From an uncultured Bacteroidales bacterium (GTDB lineage: Bacteria; Bacteroidota; Bacteroidia; Bacteroidales; Bacteroidaceae), in the NCBI GenBank assembly GCA_902788315.1, contig CADAJS010000022.1, forward strand, positions 1-64,000: 64,000 nucleotides of DNA, in the 5' to 3' direction. Below the pieces are notes generated by a model. That model had not been told where the DNA came from. It saw nothing but the letters and a program-made list of their open reading frames with translations, and did no database searches. Positions 17,604 to 26,335 of the stretch are shown piece by piece. The first letter of the stretch is position 1, and each line of letters starts with the position of its first letter. Made by a program: the position numbers and the translations under genes.

Positions 17604-18791
17604 TCAGTTTTCTTGTCGAAAGACGTGCCGGACAGCCTCGAGGTAACCGAAACCAAAGTAGCGGTCGGGCAGGAGGTAGCTGCCCTCGACCCACTCGTTC
17701 CACGCATTGATCATGATGAAAGGCGGCTGCTGGGGATGCTCGTCGGCATAGCGCTTAGCCACCTCGAGGAACGACTCGAAGGCACGCGGCGTCTGATGGT
17801 AGCGTGTGATGTCCTGCTCGCCCTTGGCCGGGAAGCGGGGCGTGTCGTCCCATCCGATGGAGACGGTCGGGAAGACGGGAATGTCGAAGGCCTCCTCCCA
17901 CTGTTTGCGGATCTCGATGGCATTGGCACCATAGGTGAGATAGTCCGGATTGAAACCGCCCATATTGTAGAAGGCGTGGCTGTTGATACCAAGCTTGGCG
18001 ATACGCTCCCGCTGAGCGGCGATGAAGTCGTCGGCCAGGAAACTGCCGCCGCCATTGTTCTGCTGGATGTGGAGCCCCTTGAAGCCGGCCTTCCGGACCT
18101 CGTCGCGGAAATATTCCATCGCCCGCGCCGCCTCGTCGATGGTGCCGAAGCTCTGCACGAACTGGTTCATATCGAAGATGCCGAAAACGGGACATCCGTC
18201 GATCTTCACATAGTTCTTACGCTTGAAATACTGGCGGATGACGCGTGCCACAATGGTCTTGAACTGGTCCATCGTCACCCGTGGGTCGAAGAGGAGCGAC
18301 GTGTCGTCGCCGTGGAGGTGATAGTTCCAGTAGTTCTTCACCACCCGATGGTTGGCCCACATGATATAGAAGTTCATCTTCCCGTTGTTGCGAGCACCGA
18401 GGAAACCGTCATTGAGTGCCCCCTCGAGGTAAGGGTAGTCCATGAACCAGTACCAGTCGTAAACAAACGTGTTCACACCATATTTCAGCGCCGTGTCAAT
18501 CCACTTCTCGACAACGGCGGGGTCGTCATCGTGTTCATAACCCCACAGCGGCTGCTTGGGCTGATAGTGGCCGGGAAAGCGCGGATTGCCCTGCCGGATG
18601 ACTTCCCATTCGCCGTCGCCCTGCGGCCAAAGGTGGGCACGACCCAGCGAGTCGTCGTGACAGGAGGGCCACACATAGGCACACACATAGTAATCGTCGC
18701 CACTGACGGGCTTGTTCCCCTCACCGCTACCACATGCGTAACAGGCCGTCAGGAGGACCGCACAGAGGGAGAGCCGGATTATTCGTTTCAT
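17604..18791 (-). CDS. Lipoprotein with GH99-like/WbsX domain
   Basis: A secreted glycoside-hydrolase-like protein of 395 residues, substrate unknown. The N-terminus is a lipoprotein signal (LLTACYAC, lipid Cys near 17-20). The rest fits the GH99-like WbsX family: a YVWPSCHDD start, FVYDWYWFMDYPYLEG, MNFYIMWANHR, and the family signature NAWNEWVEGSYLLP near the end. It is the last of three same-strand secreted genes placed between thrS and the TPR gene. The first residues after Cys favour surface or periplasmic attachment, but this is not certain. Confidence 0.82.
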   Translation of the reverse strand: MKRIIRLSLCAVLLTACYACGSGEGNKPVSGDDYYVCAYVWPSCHDDSLGRAHLWPQGDGEWEVIRQGNPRFPGHYQPKQPLWGYEHDDDPAVVEKWIDTALKYGVNTFVYDWYWFMDYPYLEGALNDGFLGARNNGKMNFYIMWANHRVVKNYWNYHLHGDDTSLLFDPRVTMDQFKTIVARVIRQYFKRKNYVKIDGCPVFGIFDMNQFVQSFGTIDEAARAMEYFRDEVRKAGFKGLHIQQNNGGGSFLADDFIAAQRERIAKLGINSHAFYNMGGFNPDYLTYGANAIEIRKQWEEAFDIPVFPTVSIGWDDTPRFPAKGEQDITRYHQTPRAFESFLEVAKRYADEHPQQPPFIMINAWNEWVEGSYLLPDRYFGFGYLEAVRHVFRQEN

Positions 18792-18813
18792 CTTGTCGTC
18801 TGTTTATAAGGGA

Positions 18814-20145
18814 TTACGGCTGAGCAGTTTCCTTTGGGGTGCAGATGGCGGTGATGCCATAAGGCACACCGTTGAGCACATCGAGACGACCCGTGTACTG
18901 GGTGCCCCACTTGGTCTCCACGGTGTCCACCGTTGTGTTGCAGAAGACGGAGAGATAGAGCGTGCCGCGACGAGGATTCTCGATGGTGAGCGTCTGTGTG
19001 GCTCCCGGCTCGGTGCTCTTGTACTCGGCATTGTCCAGATAGGCAAACTCGTCATAGGTGCCCATCAGATAGAGGTCGAAGTCGCCCCATCCAGGTTTGG
19101 GTTTCAGGGTGACGGTCACGCGCCCGGCATCCTTGGGCACCTGCAGGGCAAAGTGATGGTACTGGCGGTCACCGATGCAGGTGAAGGCAGGCGTACGGTC
19201 CTCGGTGGTGCAGTACATCAGGCGCGTCTGGCCGCTCAGCAGTTCGCCCTTCAGTGTGGGCAGGCCGTTGCCCTCCATCGCATACTGGAACATGGACTGC
19301 TCCAGGTCGCGGCGTTCGCCGTCCTTTACGAATTCGGGATGAGAGCCGCAGAGGATGACACGCCCCGTCTGGTCGTTCTCCTTCCAGGCCCAGATGGCAG
19401 GCTGCATCTGTATGTCACGCTTCGGCTTCAGGTCGGTACGGCCCTTGATGTCGTAGCGAGCCAGCACCTCTGTACCCTCGGGCCAATCGACATTGGTCAC
19501 GGCAAAGCCGCCTCCGTTGTGATAGACACTGTCCACCCGACGATCACCACCAAAGTCGGCATACTTCAGGATGCCGGCCTTCTTCTCGATGACGAGGTCC
19601 ATACGATTCGCGATAACGCCCGTACTGATGGTGTATCCTGGCCATACGCCGATGTAGGAGGTGGTGTACTTCACGAGGCTGTCGCCCTTGACGCCCTTAC
19701 TGCCGATGAACATGCCGGCACAGGAACCCACATAGCTGCCACCGGCACGCACGAAGGCGCGTATGGCATTGCGGGCAGCCGGACCCAGCGAGCGTCCGTG
19801 TGTGCCTGCCGAGCCGCCGTTCATGAAAATCATGCGGAAGCGCGGAGCCCCGTCGGGATAGAGCAGGATGCCGTTCTCGTCATAGACATAGCCGCCGAGG
19901 AGCGTGCGCTGCAACATGGTGTCGGCCGCATTGTAGGCCGATGTGTCGCGACTCTTATGCTTGGAGCAGAGGAACGACTCCACCTGCATCCCCAGCCTTT
20001 CCGCTGCAGGCAGTTTGTCACGGGAGGTCAGGCTGATACCTCCATCCACGAAGAGGTCCTTGTAATAACCTTTGCTGTTGTCTTGTGCATGCAGCATGCC
20101 GCAGCTCATGGCGGCGACGAGGAGGACTGTCGATATACGTTTCAT
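18814..20145 (-). CDS. Secreted BPL_N/glutamine-amidotransferase-like protein
   Basis: A 443-residue exported protein (signal peptide about 1-20, cleavage after MLHA). Residues of about 30-290 resemble the BPL_N domain, a class I amidotransferase-like fold. The nucleophile elbow is GGSYVGSCAGMF with Cys142, and MIFMNGGSAG precedes it. The C-terminal 110 residues look like a beta-sandwich PPC-type domain (GWGDFDLYLMGTYDEF). The reaction is unknown; related secreted proteins sit among polysaccharide or peptide hydrolases. It is 22 bases from the next gene, so co-transcription is likely. Confidence 0.72.
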   Translation of the reverse strand: MKRISTVLLVAAMSCGMLHAQDNSKGYYKDLFVDGGISLTSRDKLPAAERLGMQVESFLCSKHKSRDTSAYNAADTMLQRTLLGGYVYDENGILLYPDGAPRFRMIFMNGGSAGTHGRSLGPAARNAIRAFVRAGGSYVGSCAGMFIGSKGVKGDSLVKYTTSYIGVWPGYTISTGVIANRMDLVIEKKAGILKYADFGGDRRVDSVYHNGGGFAVTNVDWPEGTEVLARYDIKGRTDLKPKRDIQMQPAIWAWKENDQTGRVILCGSHPEFVKDGERRDLEQSMFQYAMEGNGLPTLKGELLSGQTRLMYCTTEDRTPAFTCIGDRQYHHFALQVPKDAGRVTVTLKPKPGWGDFDLYLMGTYDEFAYLDNAEYKSTEPGATQTLTIENPRRGTLYLSVFCNTTVDTVETKWGTQYTGRLDVLNGVPYGITAICTPKETAQP

Positions 20146-20194
20146 TGTGCTTGTATTTAAGGTCGGTTAAGAAATCTTTGGGTTTTCCACACTG

Positions 20195-21436
20195 CTACTT
20201 TAGGTTGGCGGGCACGTATTCGTCCACCCACTGGTAATACTCGCGCAGGGCACGGGCACCGTCTTTTCCCTTCCTCACTCGCTGGAGGGCAGGCTTGGCA
20301 TGCTTGAACACCTCGCGCTCCAGGGCGATGCTACGCTGTACGATGCCTGTGCCACGGGCATTCACCAACTTGGAGAGGTCGATATAGTCGCGTACGTTGC
20401 CACGCTTCTGGTTGAAGACCTTCAGTTTCTCCTCGATGGACTTCGAGCAGAGCCATGCCTTATTGTCCTCGCCACGCTGTACGATAGCCGGCAGGGGGAC
20501 GTCCTCCTCAATCATCAAGGGGATGGCCACGGAGCCGCAAGGCCAGCCAATGTTCGTCCAGCTGATGGTATGGGAGGGTGCTTCGCCGGGAGCCACACCC
20601 TGGATGAGGATGGCCGAGGAACTGATGTATCGGGGGATGAAGTCGGTAAAGTGAATCATGCGCACGTCGTTCTCGTCGGCCGGCAGTTCGTCGTAAAGGT
20701 TCTGCTTCGTAAGTCCGTGGGTCAGATAGCGGGGCACGTTGGTCATCAGATACTCGCAGTCGAGTTTTCCATCACGGCTGGCACCGGCCATAAAATCACT
20801 GATGGCCATGAAGCGTTCCACACCGCTGTCGATGTCTCGGCAGCCCGTCATGCCGTGGTTCGTGCGCACCAGGTAACCGTCAGGCGCCTCGCGAGGGTCG
20901 TTGGCATCAAACTTCACGAAGCCGCTGTCGCCCGTCTCATAGTAGGCACAGCCCCCCTCTGCGTCGAGCACTCCATAGTTGGAGTTCACGTTGAGAGGCT
21001 TGGGCAGGGTGTCCAGCAGATGCTCGAAGTCGGCCATCGTGCGGCACACCTCCAGTGCCCGTCGCATCACCCAACCGTCGTGGTCAGAGTCGTCGCCCTT
21101 GCATCCATTCAGGTTGTAGGCAGCCGTATTGATGATGGCAAAGCCCACCTCGTTGTGTCCGCCCCAGATGTTACGCGGCTGCTTGTCCGTATAGCCTGTG
21201 ATGCCCACATAGCGATACAGCTCGCCCTGTATCATCACCATCACGTTGCTGGTGCCGCTCGTGTCACGGTTCTTGAAGATCAGCGGGCGGCCATCCTTGG
21301 TGACACGACCCGAAACGATAAACGACGTGCACGCCCAGCCAGCCTGAGGCATGCAGAGGGAGAGACACAAAGCCAACACCGAAAGCATGCGGCGAGTCCT
21401 ACCCGACATTCTCTCTGAAACAACGTTCTTTTTCAT
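20195..21436 (-). CDS. Secreted Ntn-type C-N hydrolase (C45/choloylglycine-hydrolase-like)
   Basis: A 413-residue exported protein. I chose the ATG at 21436 (MKKNVVSERM) because TAAGGA lies just upstream; an in-frame ATG at 21460 is possible. The signal peptide ends at AGWA and the next residue is Cys36 (CTSFIV), so cleavage would expose the N-terminal nucleophile of an Ntn hydrolase. FKNRDTSG and later VRTNHGM fit the linear-amide hydrolase pattern. Substrates could be peptides, N-acyl amino acids or penicillin-like amides; bile-salt activity should not be assumed. Confidence 0.75.
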   Translation of the reverse strand: MKKNVVSERMSGRTRRMLSVLALCLSLCMPQAGWACTSFIVSGRVTKDGRPLIFKNRDTSGTSNVMVMIQGELYRYVGITGYTDKQPRNIWGGHNEVGFAIINTAAYNLNGCKGDDSDHDGWVMRRALEVCRTMADFEHLLDTLPKPLNVNSNYGVLDAEGGCAYYETGDSGFVKFDANDPREAPDGYLVRTNHGMTGCRDIDSGVERFMAISDFMAGASRDGKLDCEYLMTNVPRYLTHGLTKQNLYDELPADENDVRMIHFTDFIPRYISSSAILIQGVAPGEAPSHTISWTNIGWPCGSVAIPLMIEEDVPLPAIVQRGEDNKAWLCSKSIEEKLKVFNQKRGNVRDYIDLSKLVNARGTGIVQRSIALEREVFKHAKPALQRVRKGKDGARALREYYQWVDEYVPANLK

Positions 21437-21463
21437 ATCATTCCTTATATAAATCGTCATAAA

Positions 21464-21546
21464 CTATGAACTGTGCGCTCGGCTTGCCGCTTCGCTTGTC
21501 GAAGTAATCGGCTTGACGCTTGGCTTGTCCAAGAACTATGAACTAT
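21464..21546. repeat. Intergenic repeat (CTCGGCTTGCCGCTTCGCTTG type)
   Basis: Contains AACTATGAACTGTGCGCTCG, GCCGCTTCGCTTGTCGAAGT and a second diverged copy ending CTTGTCCAAGAACTATGAAC. The same family recurs at 24118-24242 (two copies), and in the opposite sense at 709-757 and 9973-10005. Confidence 0.8.
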
Positions 21547-21548
21547 AA

Positions 21549-23519
21549 TCACTTTTTCTGCGAGTATTTCTTGATAAGACTATAGGCATTATACAGGCCA
21601 TACTCGCCAGCCTGGCTGAGATCATTAAGTCCCTCGGATGTCTCGCCGGAGAGCAGATGGGCCACGCCGCGGCTGTAATAGGCATCGGGGAAATGAGCAT
21701 CTAAGCGCAGCGCCTCGCCGTACTCGTGAATGGCACTGGCATAGTCGCCCAGCTGAACATGCAGGTTGCCCTTGTTATAGAAGAGGCAGGCCACATCAGG
21801 CTGCTGCTCGGCAGCGTGCGTATAGTCCTGCAGGACCATGAGGTAGCCGAGCCGGAGGTCGCCGGCCGAGGCCGTGGTGCGCGACACCTCGAGCTGTGCA
21901 TAACGGCTCTGCGCACGCAGGAGGAGCGCCAGGAAGTGATTGGCGTCGATTGCAAGGAGCGCATTCAGGTCGGCAATGCTGTTCTCAAAATCACGCACAT
22001 GGTAGTAGTCGATGGCACGTCGCAGGAGGAGGTCGGCATCGCGCGGGTTCTTCTCCAACTGTTCCGTGCACTGGGCTATCCACTCGAAATGCTGCTGGAT
22101 GTTTTGCTCGGTCATTGCACCTTCGTTAGGGGTGAGCCAGAGCACGCCGGGCAATACGTGCCGGGCATTATAGTCCTCCACCTGACGGCAATAGGCAACA
22201 TACGTCTTGACATCCGATTCGTTACGATAGTACGTGAGGACATAGAGCGGCTCGACACGCAGCTCCGACTGGCGGTTCTGTACACGTCCGCGATACTCGC
22301 TGGCATACTCGTTCTCCGTCTCCTGCCGGTCTTCCACGACCAGTTTATCATAATCCTCGATGTTGTGCTCGCTCTTCTTACGCGTCTTGCCGCTGGGCTT
22401 GTAGGTGCCGGTCGTAGCAGCCAGTCGTGCCTGCAGAATCTTGAACTCGTCGCGCTCGGCACCATACGTGTCGCCTATCTTGCGACGTATCTCGGCCCTG
22501 CGCCGATAACCTTCCCAGAAGTCGGGATAGTCCTTGATGACGGCGCTGATGTCTCGGATGGCTCCGTTATGGTCACCCACATTGTCGAGCAGCAGGGCTC
22601 GGTTGTAGAGAGCAATGGTATTGTCCGGCTCCACCGAAAGCACATAATTGAAGTCCTCGATGGCCAGGTTGTCATCGCCCACCTGAGCACGCAGCAGGCC
22701 ACGGTTGAAATGACCCAGGTAGTTGGCAGGCTCCAGGTCGAGCGCCGCATCATAATCCGACATGGCACCTCGCAGATTGTCCTGATTATAGCGAGCCAGT
22801 GCACGGTTGATGTACAGGCCTGCCGATCGAGGCATCTGCACAATGGCCCTGTCAAACGTAGCCTCAGCCTCGGCATACTTGGCATGCTGTGCCAGGAGGA
22901 CGGCCTTCATGCTCAGGGCAGAGCCCTCGTAGGGATTCATCTCCAGTGCATGGTCAATCCACTTCTCGGCCTGCACGGTATCCTCACGCGCCAAGGCCAC
23001 CTGAGCTTTGAGCGAATACTCGGACGACTCCTTCGGCCAATAACGGATCATCTGGTCGAGCGACGAATCGGCACGCGCATACTCCTTCAGCTCGATCTGG
23101 CACAGCACGAGGTTGTGCCAGCTGTTTCGTTCCATCGGGTTGATCTCAAGTGTCTTGTGATAGTCTTCCTCGGCCAGTTGATAGCGGCTCTGGTTGATAC
23201 AGCACAAGGCACGGAGCATGTAGTAGTTGGCCATGTAAGGGTTGCGCTCGAGGGCATTGCCGCAGTCAATCTCGGCCCCTTGATAATCCTCGAGGTAGAA
23301 TTTGGCCAAACCACGGTAGAAGTAAGGCTCGCCCATCCACGGCTTGGCGTTTATCACCATATTGAAGCGCTGTATCGCCAGCACGTAGTCCTCATAATAC
23401 AGAGCGTTCCGCCCCATCAAGAGCACCCGTTCGGTGTTGATTTGGGCAAAGCCGCTTCCGCCCCAAAAGAATGAGAAGAGAAGGGCAAGTAATGCTATGA
23501 CCTTCCGATGGTGGTGCAT
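21549..23519 (-). CDS. Exported tetratricopeptide-repeat protein
   Basis: A 656-residue protein with a signal peptide (about 1-25, cleavage after GFA) followed by at least nine TPR-like helix pairs across 30-350 (for example ALYNRALLLDNVGDHNGAIRD). A charged linker with SGKTRKKSEHNIEDYDKL (about 375-392) follows, and a second TPR block ends the protein. It probably acts as an envelope scaffold. It starts two bases from def and belongs to the ruvX-def-TPR block. Confidence 0.85.
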   Translation of the reverse strand: MHHHRKVIALLALLFSFFWGGSGFAQINTERVLLMGRNALYYEDYVLAIQRFNMVINAKPWMGEPYFYRGLAKFYLEDYQGAEIDCGNALERNPYMANYYMLRALCCINQSRYQLAEEDYHKTLEINPMERNSWHNLVLCQIELKEYARADSSLDQMIRYWPKESSEYSLKAQVALAREDTVQAEKWIDHALEMNPYEGSALSMKAVLLAQHAKYAEAEATFDRAIVQMPRSAGLYINRALARYNQDNLRGAMSDYDAALDLEPANYLGHFNRGLLRAQVGDDNLAIEDFNYVLSVEPDNTIALYNRALLLDNVGDHNGAIRDISAVIKDYPDFWEGYRRRAEIRRKIGDTYGAERDEFKILQARLAATTGTYKPSGKTRKKSEHNIEDYDKLVVEDRQETENEYASEYRGRVQNRQSELRVEPLYVLTYYRNESDVKTYVAYCRQVEDYNARHVLPGVLWLTPNEGAMTEQNIQQHFEWIAQCTEQLEKNPRDADLLLRRAIDYYHVRDFENSIADLNALLAIDANHFLALLLRAQSRYAQLEVSRTTASAGDLRLGYLMVLQDYTHAAEQQPDVACLFYNKGNLHVQLGDYASAIHEYGEALRLDAHFPDAYYSRGVAHLLSGETSEGLNDLSQAGEYGLYNAYSLIKKYSQKK

Positions 23520-23521
23520 GC

Positions 23522-24079
23522 CTAATGCTTGACCTTTACTTTATAATTGCATGAGAAACTGCCGCGCGCAATGGACTTCAGACGGCTGTTGGCCATCTGC
23601 TTGCGCAGCCCCATCAGATGATCGGTGAAGATGTGGCCTTCGAGATGGTCAAACTCGTGCTGCATCACACGCGCCAAGTAACCTTCCACCCATTCGTCGT
23701 GAGGTTGGAACTGGTCGTCAAGATACTTCACATGGATACGCTTGGAACGCCTCACTTTCTCGTGTATGCCGGGCAGAGAGAGGCATCCCTCCTCCATGAC
23801 ATCCGTCTCTGTCTCGTCCATCTCAATAATGTGAGGATTGATAAACGTACGGATGTAGCCCTTATATTCGGGATAATCCTCACTGATGACGTCCAGGTTG
23901 ATGACCACGAGGCGGATACTGAGTCCCACCTGCGGCGCTGCAAGGCCGATTCCCTCGCTGCGCTCCAACGTGTCATACATATCCTGTATAAGCTGCGGCA
24001 GGTCGGGATAGCTGGAGTCGATATCCTCGGCCACCTTGCGAAGCACGGGCTGTCCGTATGTGTAGATTGGTAGAATCAC
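23522..24079 (-). CDS. def: Peptide deformylase
   Basis: Removes the formyl group from nascent N-terminal Met, using a metal ion. It has 185 residues. All three family motifs are intact: GIGLAAPQ (43-50), EGCLSLPG (97-104, metal Cys) and HEFDH (141-145, two metal His and the catalytic Glu). The start codon is GTG (24077-24079), encoding the usual MILPIYTYG. The TPR gene follows after two bases. Confidence 0.97.
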   Translation of the reverse strand: MILPIYTYGQPVLRKVAEDIDSSYPDLPQLIQDMYDTLERSEGIGLAAPQVGLSIRLVVINLDVISEDYPEYKGYIRTFINPHIIEMDETETDVMEEGCLSLPGIHEKVRRSKRIHVKYLDDQFQPHDEWVEGYLARVMQHEFDHLEGHIFTDHLMGLRKQMANSRLKSIARGSFSCNYKVKVKH

Positions 24080-24117
24080 GATTTTCTAAAACTATAAACT
24101 TAAACAATAAACCGAGG

Positions 24118-24242
24118 ACTGCGAACTGTGCGCCCGGCTATGCCGCCCGACTTGCCCAAGTAATCGGCATGCCGCTTCGCTTGTCGAAGAACTGTGAACT
24201 GTGCGCTCGGCTCTGCCGCTTCGCTTGTCGAAGAACTATGAA
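24118..24242. repeat. Two diverged copies of the CTCGGC..GCCGCTTCGCTTGTCG repeat
   Basis: Lies between ruvX and def and splits an otherwise compact block. Copies read GAACTGTGCGCCCGGC then AACTGTGCGCTCGGCTCTGC, each ending near GTCGAAGAACT. The last copy ends about five bases before the ruvX stop codon. Confidence 0.8.
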
Positions 24243-24656
24243 CTACGAAGCCCTCTCCATCCAGCCTTGCAGGATGATTGTCGCACTGATTTCATCCACG
24301 AGGGCTTTGTTGCGGCGAGCCATTCGCCCGATTCCACTCTCGAGCATCGTGCGATGAGCAATCACGCTGGTATAACGTTCGTCCCACATCTCGACGGGGA
24401 TTTCAGGGAAGGCGGCCTTCAGCTGGTGTACGAACCGCTGCACCCGAGGCAGGTTGTCACTGTCTCGTCCGTTTGTCTGGCGAGGCAGTCCCACCACAAA
24501 GCGCTCCACGTCTTCGCGTCGCACATAGTCCTGCAGAAAAGCCATCAAGCGCGGTGTCTCCACCGTGGTCAGTCCTCCTGCGATAATCTGCAAAGGGTCC
24601 GTCACAGCCAAACCGGTGCGACGGACCCCATAATCGATTGACAGTACTCTTCCCAC
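24243..24656 (-). CDS. ruvX: Putative pre-16S rRNA nuclease/Holliday junction resolvase RuvX (YqgF)
   Basis: An RNase-H-fold protein of 137 residues, required in E. coli for 16S rRNA 5' maturation. The metal-binding motifs are visible: SIDYGVRRTGLAV (6-18, Asp8), VVGLPRQTNG, and WDERYTS then VDEISATIIL near the end. The start appears to be GTG (24654-24656). It is upstream of def, the usual Bacteroidales order. Confidence 0.93.
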   Translation of the reverse strand: MGRVLSIDYGVRRTGLAVTDPLQIIAGGLTTVETPRLMAFLQDYVRREDVERFVVGLPRQTNGRDSDNLPRVQRFVHQLKAAFPEIPVEMWDERYTSVIAHRTMLESGIGRMARRNKALVDEISATIILQGWMERAS

Positions 24657-24689
24657 CTACTTATATAAATAAGGTAAGGGAGACTTCTG

Positions 24690-25184
24690 TTACTTCTGAT
24701 ACAACAGCCAAGCACCGGGATACTGCGACTCCAGGTTGGCCCGACTCTGGGCAGCCTCGCCCTTCGTGTTATAGCTGGTGGCAACCACGCGGTACATCGT
24801 GCCGTTGGACGTAGCAGCCTGCAGCACGCGCGGGGTGTAGCCCTTGGCTGCCAGTGTCTCGCTCAGTCGGGTGGCATTTGCCTTCACGCCGAAGCTGCCG
24901 ATAACCACGCTGTAAGCCTTCAGAGGAGCACCGGAGACGAGCGAGAAGTTCTCGCTGCGTACCTGCACATTGCTGTAATCGTTGGCTGGAGTCGTGGGGG
25001 TCACAGTGGTCACTGTAGGCGTCGTGGTCGTCTGCTGTACGACGGGCGCTGTGGTCGTTGTCGTCTGAGTCTGTTGTGCCTGTGCTTTCTCATAGGCCTT
25101 CTTGTACGCACTTTCCTTGCTGTGGCAGGATGCCAAGGTAAACACTGCACAAACCGCAGCAACCATCATTAATGTCTTTTTCAT
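24690..25184 (-). CDS. SPOR-domain lipoprotein
   Basis: A 164-residue lipoprotein (signal MKKTLMMVAAVCAVFTLASC, lipid Cys20), with a Thr/Gln/Pro-rich linker (about 33-70) and a C-terminal SPOR domain (about 85-160, YSVVIGSFGVKANA). SPOR domains bind denuded peptidoglycan strands at division sites. The ATG at 25184 is chosen for the signal peptide; a -7 box TATCTTTGC sits at 25232-25240 on the minus strand, ruling out the longer frame. Confidence 0.9.
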   Translation of the reverse strand: MKKTLMMVAAVCAVFTLASCHSKESAYKKAYEKAQAQQTQTTTTTAPVVQQTTTTPTVTTVTPTTPANDYSNVQVRSENFSLVSGAPLKAYSVVIGSFGVKANATRLSETLAAKGYTPRVLQAATSNGTMYRVVATSYNTKGEAAQSRANLESQYPGAWLLYQK

Positions 25185-25231
25185 ATCAAAATTGTTTGTT
25201 ATGGGTTTTGTTAAACTTCTCAATATTTGCT

Positions 25232-25240
25232 GCAAAGATA
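25232..25240 (-). promoter_or_regulatory. -7 box of the SPOR lipoprotein gene
   Basis: TATCTTTGC on the minus strand, about 48 bases before the ATG. No good -33 TTTG is visible. Confidence 0.55.
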
Positions 25241-25309
25241 GCAAGAATTTTCCGCCCGACAGCATGCAAGCCGCAAAAAAACGTTAAAAAAGCAAATAAA
25301 AATGCCTTC

Positions 25310-25328
25310 GAGGCATTACAATGCGAAA
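25310..25328 (-). terminator. Hairpin with T-tract, minus strand
   Basis: AATGCCT/AGGCATT with a short TCG loop. On the minus strand it is followed by TTTTATTTGCTTTTTT, so it looks like a terminator. It lies between two divergent promoters and may block antisense transcription into the SPOR gene. Confidence 0.55.
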
Positions 25329-25376
25329 AAAAGGCGTACATTTGCCACTGAATACAAACATTTAACAAGTGAAACG

Positions 25377-25586
25377 ATGAGAGCATTCAATTATTTCGTA
25401 GCATTTCTGGGCGGTGCCGCAGTAGGCGCTGCATGTGGTTTACTGTTTGCCCCCGAAAAGGGAAGCGAGATGCGTGAGAAGATTGCCGAGGCGCTGCGCA
25501 AGCGTGGCATCAAGCTCAACCGCAAGGAGATGGAGAACCTGGTGGACGAGATTGCCGAGGAGCTGAAGTCGGCCACTGAGGAATAA
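25377..25586 (+). CDS. YtxH-domain protein
   Basis: A 69-residue protein with a small, Gly/Ala-rich membrane segment (FVAFLGGAAVGAACGLLFAP, residues 7-26) followed directly by KGSEMREKI and an amphipathic charged helix. This is the YtxH pattern. The ATG at 25377 is preferred because the -7 box TACATTTGC at 25337-25345 lies between it and an earlier in-frame ATG. First of three envelope genes that probably form one operon. Confidence 0.87.
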   Translation: MRAFNYFVAFLGGAAVGAACGLLFAPEKGSEMREKIAEALRKRGIKLNRKEMENLVDEIAEELKSATEE

Positions 25587-25603
25587 CAACAGTCAGCGAC
25601 CTG

Positions 25604-25999
25604 ATGACCGGCGGTTATACGACCCAGTTTCGCACGCTCTTCACAGAGCTGCAGCGTTACGTGCGCCTACAGAAGCGCTACCTTGCACTGGACACGGCAG
25701 AGAAGCTCGTTGCCTTGCTCTCCACTGTGGCCGTAGTCTTGGTATGCTTCGTGCTGGGAGCCATCACGCTGTTTTTCTTCACCTTCGCCCTGGCCTTATG
25801 GATTGGAAACATGGTGGACAACAATGCTGGGGGCTTCCTCTGCATCGGTGCTGCACTCATGATGGGTCTCTACATCTTCTACAAGAACCGTACAAGCTGG
25901 ATTATCAAGCCTATCGCACGATTCGTCGTGGGGCTCTTTGCCCAAACGGAGGCAGACATGGACAGCGAAGATACCGAGGAGGAGGAAAGCCATGAATGA
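25604..25999 (+). CDS. YqjE/phage-holin-like membrane protein
   Basis: A 131-residue inner-membrane protein with two adjacent hydrophobic helices (about 38-65 and 72-92) after an N-terminal amphipathic helix, and an acidic tail (SEDTEEEES). The family is called phage holin-like but is chromosomal in Bacteroidetes and usually found with YtxH. Its stop overlaps the next gene's start region. Confidence 0.82.
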   Translation: MTGGYTTQFRTLFTELQRYVRLQKRYLALDTAEKLVALLSTVAVVLVCFVLGAITLFFFTFALALWIGNMVDNNAGGFLCIGAALMMGLYIFYKNRTSWIIKPIARFVVGLFAQTEADMDSEDTEEEESHE

Positions 26000-26255
26000 A
26001 TATGGCGTACAGGAAATGGACATCCTGCAGGCACTGAGCAACGAGAAAAAGCGCCTGAGCAAGGAAATCAAGAAGTCGCAGGACCGGCTCACGAATTCTG
26101 CACGGGAAATCTTCGAACCTATCCCCAAGGCCGGCAACCGCTTCATGTCAGTGAGCAACCTCGTGGGCAACGGCATGGCCATCTACGAGGGAGTGCGCAT
26201 GGGAGCAGGCTTCATCCGCGCCCTGAGCACCATGTTCCGCCGCAGACGACGTTAG
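25992..26255 (+). CDS. Third gene of the YtxH-holin-like operon, unknown function
   Basis: An 87-residue protein (ATG 25992, overlapping the end of the previous gene by eight bases). It starts with a coiled, charged helix (MDILQALSNEKKRLSKEIK), has a weakly hydrophobic middle and ends in FRRRRR. I recognise the neighbourhood, YtxH then holin-like then a short basic protein, but not a named family. Membrane-associated function is an inference. Confidence 0.75.
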   Translation: MNEYGVQEMDILQALSNEKKRLSKEIKKSQDRLTNSAREIFEPIPKAGNRFMSVSNLVGNGMAIYEGVRMGAGFIRALSTMFRRRRR

Positions 26256-26294
26256 CATACAAGCACGTCCCACACGTGGGGACACGAACGACAC

Positions 26295-26335
26295 ACAGAG
26301 GAGCGCCATTCTCAGAGAGAGTGGCGCTCCTCTGT
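26295..26335. terminator. Strong hairpin between convergent transcripts
   Basis: Perfect 14-bp stem ACAGAGGAGCGCCA/TGGCGCTCCTCTGT. It overlaps the last codons of the M64 peptidase gene. Confidence 0.7.

Noticed and set aside
20195..21436. Bile-salt hydrolase
   Set aside because: Only the Ntn Cys and general C-N hydrolase pattern are seen; the residues that define bile-salt hydrolases could not be matched.
25604..25999. Prophage because of a holin-like gene
   Set aside because: The holin-like family is chromosomal in Bacteroidetes beside YtxH; no other phage gene is nearby.
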